A stretch of 56,183 nt of DNA from contig NZ_JARHUF010000027.1 in NCBI RefSeq assembly GCF_029223195.1, forward strand, positions 1-56,183, given 5' to 3'. This document shows, piece by piece, positions 15,168 through 23,246 of the stretch. This DNA is from Vibrio sp. CAU 1672 (lineage in GTDB: Bacteria; Pseudomonadota; Gammaproteobacteria; Enterobacterales; Vibrionaceae). The notes below the pieces were generated by a model. It saw only the letters and a list, made by a program, of their open reading frames with translations. It ran no database searches and was not told the DNA's origin. The position numbers were made by a program, and so were the translations under genes. Each line of letters begins with the position of its first letter. Position 1 is the stretch's first letter.

Positions 15168-17177
15168 ATGAGGTATACCCCAACTCTAAAGTTAAGCACG
15201 CGGCTGGTGGCCTTTGTCACCATGATCGTAATTTGCGCTATGTTTATCTTGTTTGTCGGTGGCACCCTCTCATTCAGGCAGCTCGGACAGGAGTACCTCA
15301 ATCACTATTTGGAAGGTATTGTGGAGGTGGTTGATAAGGAGATGGCAGATCCTGACGCGGCCTACTCAATGCAGCGCTGGATGCCAAAAATGCTCCAGGC
15401 AAGCAGTATTGTTGAGATGACGTTGTCGACCGACAATGCGGTCGTGTACCGTTTTAAAGACACTTCCCACAGCCTTGATGCCTCCGTTTTATTTGAGCAA
15501 GAATACCGCCTCAAGCATAATCACGACTACACCATCCGTTTTAAGGCCATTCCGCCATACTTCGGCTATGGCTATTCAATGCAAGCGCTTTGGTCCATTA
15601 CTCTGGCGGTCATTTTGATCATTTTCTGTTTAATGCGCGGGCTTGCCTGGCTGAAAGAGCAGTTGGTCGGCTCAGAGATGCTGGAAGAGCGTGGAAGGAT
15701 GATCCTGGCCGGCCGTGTCGAGCAGTACGCCAAAGGCAGCGAACTCGAGTGGCCTTATACAGCGAGTCTGGCACTGGATGTATTAATAGAAGAGTTACAG
15801 GATGCTCGTCAGGAGCGCAGCCGCTTTGATACCTTTATCCGTACCCAGACGTTTCTCGATAAGCTGACCGGTACCGCGAACCGGGTATTGTTCGACAGTA
15901 AACTGGAATCGGCCCTGCTGGAAAGCGGATCACGCGGGGCGGTGGTGTTAATCCGGATCCAAGAGTGGAAATCTGTCGAAGAGAGCCAAAGTAAAGCGGT
16001 GGCGGATGAATTCATCATTGAGGTGGGCAGGCTGCTTTCCAACTTGGTACAACGTTATCCGGATGTGGTTTTCTCTCGCTATTACCATGCGGTTTTTGCC
16101 GTGTTTATTCCTCATCAGACGGGCAAAGATGTCGCGAACCTGGCATCACAATGTATCCGTCAACTGGAAAGACTGACCCCGCCAGCGCCACTTGAGCCAG
16201 ATAACTGGTGCCATATTGGCATCACAATGTATAAAGAGGGCGAACGCCATAGCCAGATCATTGATGAGGCTGAAACGGCACTGCGCAGTGCCCAGTTGCA
16301 AAACAATAACAACTGGAGCCGGTTTAAAAAATGGAACCATGATGAAGAAGCGCGAGGCAGTGTTCGTTGGCGATCGCTGTTAGATAAAGTTCTCACTTCT
16401 TCTAATGTCATGCTGTATTCACAATTAGCTTACTCAATAGGTGATGCTGCGCATAAAAATCCATTGCATAACGAGTTAACCTGTCGCATTCGGGATCCGG
16501 ATAATGGCATCGTCAAAGCATCGCGCTTTATCTCAGCGGTGAGGCAGGTCGGTTACGAAGCGATGATGGATAAAGCGGTGGTAGGCAAATTCCTAGAGGA
16601 TTTTAAACAGCTTAACAACACCAGCGAGCATTACTCTCTCAACTTAAACGTTACACCTTTTGCACAGCGCGAGCACTACAAGTGGTTTCGGGATGAACTG
16701 CTACAACTGTCACGCGATGAGCGAAAGTGTCTCAGTTTTGAGTTTGTGGAAGCACAATTTGTAAGACACTTAGACTTTATGCGTCCGGTTGCTAAAATGC
16801 TGGTCGGACTAGGTTGTGATTTAGTGGTTGGTCAGGCAGGGCGAACGATTGTCAGCACACATTACCTGAAAGAGATGGATATTCGCTATCTTAAACTGCA
16901 TCGCAGTCTGGTGACTAAGATTGACCAGCGGCATGAAAACCAGCTGTTCGTGCGCAGTATGCTAGGTGCCGCGGCTAACAGCAAAACTCAAATTATTGCG
17001 GTAGGCGTTGAGAACAAACAGGAATTGAACACTCTGGTAGAGTTGGGGGTGTATGGCGGACAAGGGCGTTATTTTTCAGCTGAGCAGCCCTATCTACCGC
17101 GAGGAAATACCAATGCGGGCTCTCAGTCGGATTCTCAGGTTAAGCTGGGAAGACGAAATCGTTGGCGGAAAAAATAA
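15168..17177 (+). CDS. csrD: CsrD/MshH, degenerate GGDEF-EAL membrane protein
   Basis: CsrD (called MshH in Vibrio) promotes RNase E decay of the CsrB/C-type RNAs rather than making or breaking c-di-GMP. The 669-residue protein has one membrane segment at about 15-37, a periplasmic loop, a second segment near 145-160 (TLAVILIIFCLMRGLAWL), then GGDEF-like and EAL-like domains. Both catalytic motifs are degenerate: the region aligned with GGDEF reads RYYHAVFAVF, and the EAL position reads ELTCRIRD. This matches E. coli CsrD, where both sites are also lost. ATG 15168 is chosen; a TTG three codons upstream (15159) sits closer to AAGGG and is an alternative. It is the first gene before mshI, overlapping no neighbour. 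Confidence 0.9.
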   Translation: MRYTPTLKLSTRLVAFVTMIVICAMFILFVGGTLSFRQLGQEYLNHYLEGIVEVVDKEMADPDAAYSMQRWMPKMLQASSIVEMTLSTDNAVVYRFKDTSHSLDASVLFEQEYRLKHNHDYTIRFKAIPPYFGYGYSMQALWSITLAVILIIFCLMRGLAWLKEQLVGSEMLEERGRMILAGRVEQYAKGSELEWPYTASLALDVLIEELQDARQERSRFDTFIRTQTFLDKLTGTANRVLFDSKLESALLESGSRGAVVLIRIQEWKSVEESQSKAVADEFIIEVGRLLSNLVQRYPDVVFSRYYHAVFAVFIPHQTGKDVANLASQCIRQLERLTPPAPLEPDNWCHIGITMYKEGERHSQIIDEAETALRSAQLQNNNNWSRFKKWNHDEEARGSVRWRSLLDKVLTSSNVMLYSQLAYSIGDAAHKNPLHNELTCRIRDPDNGIVKASRFISAVRQVGYEAMMDKAVVGKFLEDFKQLNNTSEHYSLNLNVTPFAQREHYKWFRDELLQLSRDERKCLSFEFVEAQFVRHLDFMRPVAKMLVGLGCDLVVGQAGRTIVSTHYLKEMDIRYLKLHRSLVTKIDQRHENQLFVRSMLGAAANSKTQIIAVGVENKQELNTLVELGVYGGQGRYFSAEQPYLPRGNTNAGSQSDSQVKLGRRNRWRKK

Positions 17178-17188
17178 AGATAATCATC

Positions 17189-18634
17189 ATGAATTTTAAT
17201 GCAGTACTCGATAAGCTTAAGCGGTCGTCATCCGGCGGCCGTATATGCTTTCTGGTGATACAGGCGGATGCCATTTATCTGGTCTCTGCCGCCAAAAGCA
17301 GCCGTCCTTCAAAGTTTGATATCTCAGAATCTAACTGGGAAAAAGCGCTTGAGCAGGCTCTGAGTGTGGCGGCGAGTGCGTACGATACCCTTTCGGTGGT
17401 GTTGTCTCACAATTACTATCAGATGTATCAAATCGACAAGCCAACCATGCCACGGGCAGAGTGGCCGTCGGCGTTACCCTTTTTATTAAAAGAGCTGATT
17501 TCAGAACGTGCAATTGACATTATTGCCGATGCCGTAGAACTGCCTAACACCAGCAAGGTTCAGGCTTATGTGTTATCACGTAAGCTGTTAGATCAACTGC
17601 TTGCGGCCGCGGCACGTTTCCATCTTGTCGTTGATGCGGTTATCCCTGAAGATGATATCTGGGGAGATACCGCCGGAGAGCTGGGTAACTTTGTCCTGCT
17701 ACAACGCAGTTGCCGCGGGCACTTCCGTATCAGTGCTTTTGTCGATCATACTATCGCGTTCCACCGAACCATTCGTAGTGTGACCTCGCCGATCACCGGG
17801 GTGCCTTCAAGTGAGTTGCAACTGGACAGTTTATCACTGGAGCTGCAGCGCTCGATTGACTACCTCTCTTCCCAGCTGAGACATACTCAGTTACACCAGA
17901 TGAAGGTCTGCTGTGATGAGGAAGACGAAACGGAGCTGGTTGAAGCACTGAACTACCGGTTAAGTACCAAAGTTTCCGCACTGCTTGAGCCAGATCATTC
18001 ATTCTCTGGGCACGTATTAGCGGATACTGCCGCACTTGGGCATACACCGAGGGTCAATCTTTATCCGGAATATCTAAAACCGAAGAAAAATCTGCTGACG
18101 CTGAAGAACGTCGCGCTTTCATGGGCTGTTGCGGTCGGTGTGCTTTTATTCTCTTATGGTTACGTTACCTGGCAAAGTCAGGGAGTGGAAGATGAGATTG
18201 CGATAAGCAAAAGTAAAAGTGGCATTCTAAAGTCGGAGTTGGAGCGCTATCAGGCCCAGTTGCGTAAAGCGGCTCCGGACAAAAATAAACTGGCGGCGAA
18301 GGCCCGCCTGGAGCGCGAAGTGAAAGCTAAGCGTGACTCACTCAAAGCGGTCGGGCGTTATGATGAAGCACAGCGTACCGGTTACTCCGGTATCATGCAG
18401 TCTCTGGCTAAATTAGGTAATCAAGATATTTCGTTATCCCAGATACACATCGATAGTGAAAACCTGGATTTGCAGGGGCTGGCAAGAACGCCCGCCTCGG
18501 TGCCGAGCTGGGTGAATCAGTTTAAAAATGAAATCAGCCTGGTGGGACGAACATTTGCTGATGTCAAGATTGGCCGGAATGAGGATGGTATTGTGACCTT
18601 TGAACTGAGAACGCGTGGAGACAGCAATGAATGA
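17189..18634 (+). CDS. mshI: MSHA biogenesis protein MshI
   Basis: MshI is an inner-membrane assembly protein of the MSHA pilus. The 481-residue protein combines a PilM-like cytoplasmic part (about 1-300) with a single transmembrane segment near 305-325 (SWAVAVGVLLFSYGYVTW) and a PilN-like periplasmic part starting with a coiled-coil (ISKSKSGILKSELERYQAQL). It thus looks like the two alignment proteins of other type IV pili joined in one chain. ATG 17189 begins 11 bases after the csrD stop; a TTG at 17162 would overlap csrD and is less likely. Its end overlaps mshJ by 8 bases, showing translational coupling. Confidence 0.9.
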   Translation: MNFNAVLDKLKRSSSGGRICFLVIQADAIYLVSAAKSSRPSKFDISESNWEKALEQALSVAASAYDTLSVVLSHNYYQMYQIDKPTMPRAEWPSALPFLLKELISERAIDIIADAVELPNTSKVQAYVLSRKLLDQLLAAAARFHLVVDAVIPEDDIWGDTAGELGNFVLLQRSCRGHFRISAFVDHTIAFHRTIRSVTSPITGVPSSELQLDSLSLELQRSIDYLSSQLRHTQLHQMKVCCDEEDETELVEALNYRLSTKVSALLEPDHSFSGHVLADTAALGHTPRVNLYPEYLKPKKNLLTLKNVALSWAVAVGVLLFSYGYVTWQSQGVEDEIAISKSKSGILKSELERYQAQLRKAAPDKNKLAAKARLEREVKAKRDSLKAVGRYDEAQRTGYSGIMQSLAKLGNQDISLSQIHIDSENLDLQGLARTPASVPSWVNQFKNEISLVGRTFADVKIGRNEDGIVTFELRTRGDSNE

Positions 18635-19277
18635 ACTCTGGCTCAAGTTGGAAGAACGCTTTGACGAAATGAGCGGGCGCGAAAAAGCGCTGATTGCGCT
18701 GTGTGGCCTGGTGTCGGTCGTGATGTTGTTGTTCACCTTGGTGTTGGAGCCCAAACTCAATGCAGTGATGGAACATAACCGTCAGCTCAGCAGCTTAAAT
18801 CAAGCGAATCAGCAGGCTGAAATCGATATCCTGCGTATTCAGGCTCAGCTGAAAAAAGATCCCAATGCGGAGATCGATAAAGAGATCTCAAGCTTACTTG
18901 CGGTCAGTCAGCGGTTATCGATGCAGTTATCTGAGATCATTGAACATTTGATCACGCCTTCGCAGATGGCGGAGCTGCTGGAGCGGGTACTGGCTCAGCA
19001 AGATGGCATTCGTTTGTTGTCTTTGCAGACCTTGCCTTCAGAGCCGATCACCGAGGATGAAGAAGCGTCACAGTATTCTGGTTATTACGTCCACCCTGTC
19101 CGGATGGAACTGGTCGGTGATTACTTTTCCATCTCTGAGTATCTCAAGAAAATAGAGAATCTTCCGGTCAGTTATTTTTGGCGCAGTTTCAATTATCAAG
19201 TGGAAGAGTACCCGAAAGCGAAACTGGTGCTGGAGGTGTACACCTTAGGATCACGAGAGGAGTTTATCGGTGGTTAA
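18627..19277 (+). CDS. mshJ: MSHA biogenesis protein MshJ (PilO-like)
   Basis: A 216-residue bitopic membrane protein. A short cytoplasmic N terminus (MNELWLKLEERFDEMSGREK) precedes one transmembrane helix (ALIALCGLVSVVMLLFTLVL, about 21-40), then a coiled-coil and a ferredoxin-like periplasmic domain, the layout of PilO/GspM proteins. It should pair with MshI and MshK to connect the inner membrane platform to the secretin. GGAG lies 7 bases before the ATG. It overlaps mshI by 8 bases and mshK by 8 bases. Confidence 0.9.
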   Translation: MNELWLKLEERFDEMSGREKALIALCGLVSVVMLLFTLVLEPKLNAVMEHNRQLSSLNQANQQAEIDILRIQAQLKKDPNAEIDKEISSLLAVSQRLSMQLSEIIEHLITPSQMAELLERVLAQQDGIRLLSLQTLPSEPITEDEEASQYSGYYVHPVRMELVGDYFSISEYLKKIENLPVSYFWRSFNYQVEEYPKAKLVLEVYTLGSREEFIGG

Positions 19278-19602
19278 GCATTTGATGATGGTGTTGATGT
19301 TGGCTGCCGTCAGCAGTGCCAGCTGGGCCAACCAGGATCCAACGGCACCGCTTGGCTGGCAAAAACCAGCAGTCCAATCCAAGGTGACTACAAAAACCAG
19401 GCAATACCGTTTGCCGACGCTCAACAGTATCGTCTGCAATCCTGACAGTCAGTGTGTGGCGGTAATGAACAACCAGATTGTCGAGCAGGGTAAGCTATTT
19501 AAAGGCTACCGCATTGCCCAGATTAATAGTGAATATGTAACGTTAAAGCGTGGCAGCCGCCAATGGAAGCTAGAGCCTTTTCGTTTGAACATAAAACAAT
19601 AA
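19270..19602 (+). CDS. mshK: MSHA biogenesis protein MshK (PilP/GspC-like)
   Basis: A 110-residue exported protein with an N-terminal signal (MVKHLMMVLMLAAVSSASWA, cleavage likely after ASWA) and a mature start NQDPTAPLGW. The DPT(A/R)P motif and the short beta-rich C-terminal half (NQIVEQGKLFKGYRIAQINS...YVTLKRGSRQWKLE) resemble PilP/GspC homology regions that contact the secretin N-domains. The start is GTG with GAGGAG 7 bases upstream. It overlaps the mshJ stop and precedes mshL by 20 bases. Confidence 0.9.
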   Translation: MVKHLMMVLMLAAVSSASWANQDPTAPLGWQKPAVQSKVTTKTRQYRLPTLNSIVCNPDSQCVAVMNNQIVEQGKLFKGYRIAQINSEYVTLKRGSRQWKLEPFRLNIKQ

Positions 19603-19622
19603 TAACCAGAGCCTGATCAGAT

Positions 19623-21260
19623 ATGCGCAAATTAGTTGTAGGAATAATGATAACGTCCCTGATGGGATGTGCGATGGGACACCGAGACCCGGTTGAGGTG
19701 AAACAAGCGCTGAACGAATCGATTAATGAAGCCAACAGCCGGACCTTGGAAGAGATCCCTTCCTCAGTGGAAGCAGATCTGATGCCGAACCTTGATAATC
19801 ATGCTGTAGCTGAGCAAGGCATGATCAAGCGCTTTCGTATTCAAGCGAACGCGGTTGAGGCACGCAGTTTTTTTGCGTCACTGGTGAAAGGCACTGAGTT
19901 TAGTGTTGCGATCCATCCGGCAGTCAAGGGGCGTATTACCGTCAGCCTGTCTGATGTGACACTGGATGAGGTGTTGGCGGTTGTGCAGGATATGTATGGC
20001 TATGACGTGGTTAAATCCGGCAAAGTCATTCAGGTGTACCCGGCGGGTATGCGTACCGTGACTATTCCGGTGGATTACCTGCAGTTTAAGCGCTCGGGGC
20101 GTTCATTAACCAGCATTGTGACCGGTTCGGTGACCTCGGCTGGTGCGTCCAATTCTGGGGGCAGTTCCAGCGATTCTGACTCGTCCAGCTCCGACAATAG
20201 CGATAGCGGTAGCACGACTGCCTCTACCGGTGGTACCCGGATTGAAACCATCACCGAAAGTGATTTTTGGCCGATGCTGCAGCAATCGGTGGCCAGTTTG
20301 ATCGGCACCGGTAAAGGGCAAAGTGTGGTGGTGACTCCCCAGGCCAGCGTCATTACAGTGCGGGCATTCCCGGATGAAATTCGTGAGGTACGAGAGTTTC
20401 TTGGTGTGTCACAACAGCGCATGCAGCGGCAAGTGATCCTGGAAGCCAAGATCATGGAAGTGACGCTCAGCGATGGCTATCAGCAAGGGATTAACTGGTC
20501 AAATTTATCAGCCTCGATAGGCAACTCGGGGAGTATTGTCGTTGATCGTCCGGCTTCTGTACTGCCGCCGCTTGATGCCATCGGTACTTTGCTCGGCGGG
20601 CAAACCAATGTCACTATTTCCGACGGTAGTTTCGATGCAGTCCTGAGCTTCATGTCTACCCAGGGAGACCTGAATGTGTTGTCCAGCCCGCGGCTCACCG
20701 CAGCCAACAATCAGAAGTCGGTGATCAAAGTGGGTACCGATGAGTACTTTGTTACCGAGCTGTCAAGCAACGCCGGTAATGGTGAAAACTCCAATGCGGT
20801 GCCTGAAGTCGAATTGACGCCGTTTTTCTCCGGGATATCGCTGGATGTCACGCCGCAAATTGATGACAGCGGCAATGTGTTTTTACATGTCCACCCGGCG
20901 GTCATTGAGGTGCAGGAAGAGGTGAAAAAGCTCAACCTGGGCGGTGACTTCCAAAACGTACAACTGCCACTGGCAAAAAGCTCGATCCGTGAGTCAGACT
21001 CAGTGATCCGCGCCCGGGACGGTGACGTGGTGGTCATCGGTGGCCTGATGAAGCAACACAATTTGGAGCAGGTTTCTAAAGTTCCGTTTCTTGGTGACGT
21101 TCCCGCTTTGGGGCACCTGTTCCGCAATACGTCGAATGTAACCCGGAAAACCGAACTGGTGATCCTGCTTAAACCTACGGTTGTGGGGGTGAACTCATGG
21201 CAAAAGGAACTGGAGCGTTCACGTGATCTGTTGCAGGAATGGTTTCCTGATGCACAGTAA
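19623..21260 (+). CDS. mshL: MSHA secretin MshL, outer-membrane lipoprotein
   Basis: MshL is the outer-membrane secretin through which the pilus exits. The 545-residue precursor has a lipoprotein signal ending LMGC with acylated Cys16. An STN/N0 domain (about 75-140, FFASLVKGTEFSVAI) and an N1-like domain follow, interrupted by a serine/aspartate-rich linker of about 35 residues near 172-205. The secretin core occupies the C-terminal half: RQVILEAKIMEVTLSDGYQQGINW, VLSSPRLTAANNQKSVIKVG, and the final RDGDVVVIGGLMKQ...VPFLGDVPALGHLFR. It is preceded by mshK and followed by mshM after 43 bases. Confidence 0.96.
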   Translation: MRKLVVGIMITSLMGCAMGHRDPVEVKQALNESINEANSRTLEEIPSSVEADLMPNLDNHAVAEQGMIKRFRIQANAVEARSFFASLVKGTEFSVAIHPAVKGRITVSLSDVTLDEVLAVVQDMYGYDVVKSGKVIQVYPAGMRTVTIPVDYLQFKRSGRSLTSIVTGSVTSAGASNSGGSSSDSDSSSSDNSDSGSTTASTGGTRIETITESDFWPMLQQSVASLIGTGKGQSVVVTPQASVITVRAFPDEIREVREFLGVSQQRMQRQVILEAKIMEVTLSDGYQQGINWSNLSASIGNSGSIVVDRPASVLPPLDAIGTLLGGQTNVTISDGSFDAVLSFMSTQGDLNVLSSPRLTAANNQKSVIKVGTDEYFVTELSSNAGNGENSNAVPEVELTPFFSGISLDVTPQIDDSGNVFLHVHPAVIEVQEEVKKLNLGGDFQNVQLPLAKSSIRESDSVIRARDGDVVVIGGLMKQHNLEQVSKVPFLGDVPALGHLFRNTSNVTRKTELVILLKPTVVGVNSWQKELERSRDLLQEWFPDAQ

Positions 21261-21303
21261 TTCATGCTGCAGTGACGAGTAACCGGGATACATTGAGCTG
21301 AGT

Positions 21304-22149
21304 ATGTATTTGTCGCATTTTGGTTTCCAGATTCAGCCATTTGCTTTAACGCCAAACACCGAGATGTTTTTGGGACTTGCGCCCCATTATGAAGCTATCC
21401 ATACCATTATGGCGGCGATTCAGATGGGGGAAGGGGTGATTAAGGTGACCGGCGAGGTTGGTACCGGCAAGACCATGCTGTGCCGCAAGCTTATTGAGCA
21501 AATTGAACCGCAGGTGGCGCTGGTTTACCTGCCCAATCCGGTGCTAAGCGGGGCTCAGGTGCAGCTTGCGGTGGCCAGGGAACTGGGGATTGAATCGGAC
21601 GATCCGCTGCTTGTGGTTGAGCAAATACAGGCCCAACTGGTAGCAAACCGCCAGACGGGTAAACAAACCGTATTGATCGTTGATGAAGCGCAGGCGTTAT
21701 CACAAGAGGCATTAGAGACTCTGCGCCTGCTGGGCAATCTTGAAACCGCTCATGCCAAACTGATCCAACTGGTGCTGTTTGGCCAGCCGGAACTGGATGA
21801 AAGGCTCTGTTCACATCAACTCAGGCAGTTTCGCCAACGGATCACCTTCAGTTGCCAGTTGCGCCCGTTAACTCTGGCAGAAGGCGTGGCGTATATTAAT
21901 AACCGGCTGGAGAAAGCCGGAGATGCGGGCGGCGTGTTCAGTATGGCGCAGAAAAAAGCCATCTGGCGCGCTGCGAGCGGCATTCCGCGACTGATCAATC
22001 AGATATGCCATAAAGCCCTGCTGGCGGCGTTTAATCAACGCAGCACTAACATGAAGAATCATTATGTTTATATGGCCATCCACGACACGTTCGATGCCTG
22101 TAAACCCAAGTTTAAAACCCCCACTTTTTGGGGATGGAGTCTGCCTTGA
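21304..22149 (+). CDS. mshM: MSHA biogenesis ATPase MshM (ExeA-like AAA+)
   Basis: A 281-residue AAA+ ATPase of the ExeA/GspA type. It starts MYLSHFGFQIQPFALTPNTEMFLG, typical for the family, with Walker A GEVGTGKTM (Lys56), Walker B VLIVDEAQAL and sensor region LVLFGQPELDERL. No peptidoglycan-binding extension or transmembrane helix follows, unlike full ExeA. The family is thought to assist secretin assembly or placement. Its stop TGA overlaps the TTG start of mshN, so the two are coupled. Confidence 0.92.
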   Translation: MYLSHFGFQIQPFALTPNTEMFLGLAPHYEAIHTIMAAIQMGEGVIKVTGEVGTGKTMLCRKLIEQIEPQVALVYLPNPVLSGAQVQLAVARELGIESDDPLLVVEQIQAQLVANRQTGKQTVLIVDEAQALSQEALETLRLLGNLETAHAKLIQLVLFGQPELDERLCSHQLRQFRQRITFSCQLRPLTLAEGVAYINNRLEKAGDAGGVFSMAQKKAIWRAASGIPRLINQICHKALLAAFNQRSTNMKNHYVYMAIHDTFDACKPKFKTPTFWGWSLP

Positions 22150-23246
22150 GTGCGATTAACAAAGCATTGACAGAGCTAGCCGAGCAACAATCTTCTTCTC
22201 CGCTGGAAAAAGTGGATGTGACCGCGATAGCATCGCCCAAGCCTTGGTTGTGGCTGGTTGCGGGATTCTCTTTAAGTTTAGCCGTCGGTGGCTGGGCGGT
22301 GTCTCAGGCACCGGAAGCGCACCAGGGACATCCGCTGGCCGAGGTTGTCACAACCGGCTCCAGCCAGGCTTCGCTGGCTGAACCATCAGTGGTCTCACCG
22401 ACCAGTAAAGTCACGCCTGAGCTAACCCGGGTGGTGCAAACCAGGCGAATCGAAGCCCCGTTCAAGGATACCGCGCGATCTGTTTCTGCAACTCATTCGC
22501 AGCCGGCTCCTGATTTGCCTGGCGCGGATATCACCCGGCAGGAGCCGCTGCTGCTGGTTCAGGCTACTTCTGTCCAACCCGCCCCTGCTATGTCTTTAGA
22601 ACCTGCCGCCGCCGAAGAGGTGCAGGCCGTGCCGGTGATGAGTATTGAACAGGTTGAACTGACGCCGCAACAGTTGGCGCAGGCGGCGTTGGGCCGGGCA
22701 GAGAAGGCGATGGATGCCAACGACATGCAGAGTGCGCTGAGTGCCTTTTATGAGGTGCTGCGCTATGAACCAGGCCATGTTGTGGCGCGGCAAAAACTGG
22801 CGGCGTTGTATTTTGGCAAAGGGGATACGCGCAAAGCTTATGAGCTGCTTCAGGCCGGGATTAAATCGGATCCTGACAACCAGACCCTGCGCCTGGCGCT
22901 GGCTCAGATGCTGGTCAAGGCCGGCCAGCCTCAGGCGGCACTGAGTCCCCTGGTATATTTGCCGGCTAATCCGGAGCGGGATTACATCGCCATGCGGGCC
23001 GCGTTGGCGCAGAAGCAAAAACACAACGACATCGCACTGGAAAGTTACCAGCTATTAACCGAGCAAGAGCCGGAAAATGCCCGCTGGTGGCTAGGTCTGG
23101 CCATTCAGCAGGAGCGGGCTCTGGCGTTTGAGGATGCGATCCAGGCGTATCAGAATGCTTTGGGTAAAATCGGCATCTCGAACCAGTCGCAGGCCTTTAT
23201 CCGTGACCGTCTGGCGTTACTCGAGCAGTTGGAGAAAGCACAATGA
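22146..23246 (+). CDS. mshN: MSHA biogenesis protein MshN, TPR membrane protein
   Basis: A 366-residue bitopic protein with a short cytoplasmic start (LSAINKALTELAEQQ), a transmembrane helix near 32-52 (WLWLVAGFSLSLAVGGWAV), a low-complexity periplasmic stretch rich in Ala, Pro, Ser and Val (about 55-180), and C-terminal tetratricopeptide repeats (about 185-340, e.g. AEKAMDANDMQSALSAFYEVL, PGHVVARQKLAALYFGKGD). I choose TTG 22146: it overlaps the mshM stop as TTGA, has GGAG 6 bases upstream, and gives the MSxINKxL N terminus seen in the family. ATG 22134 is the alternative. The stop overlaps the mshE start as ATGA. Confidence 0.85.
   Translation: MSAINKALTELAEQQSSSPLEKVDVTAIASPKPWLWLVAGFSLSLAVGGWAVSQAPEAHQGHPLAEVVTTGSSQASLAEPSVVSPTSKVTPELTRVVQTRRIEAPFKDTARSVSATHSQPAPDLPGADITRQEPLLLVQATSVQPAPAMSLEPAAAEEVQAVPVMSIEQVELTPQQLAQAALGRAEKAMDANDMQSALSAFYEVLRYEPGHVVARQKLAALYFGKGDTRKAYELLQAGIKSDPDNQTLRLALAQMLVKAGQPQAALSPLVYLPANPERDYIAMRAALAQKQKHNDIALESYQLLTEQEPENARWWLGLAIQQERALAFEDAIQAYQNALGKIGISNQSQAFIRDRLALLEQLEKAQ

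Noticed and set aside
20711..21355. 214-codon open frame on the minus strand inside mshL
   Set aside because: It lies wholly antisense to a well-supported secretin gene, has serine/threonine-rich low-complexity content typical of antisense frames, and shows no ribosome site or known motif.
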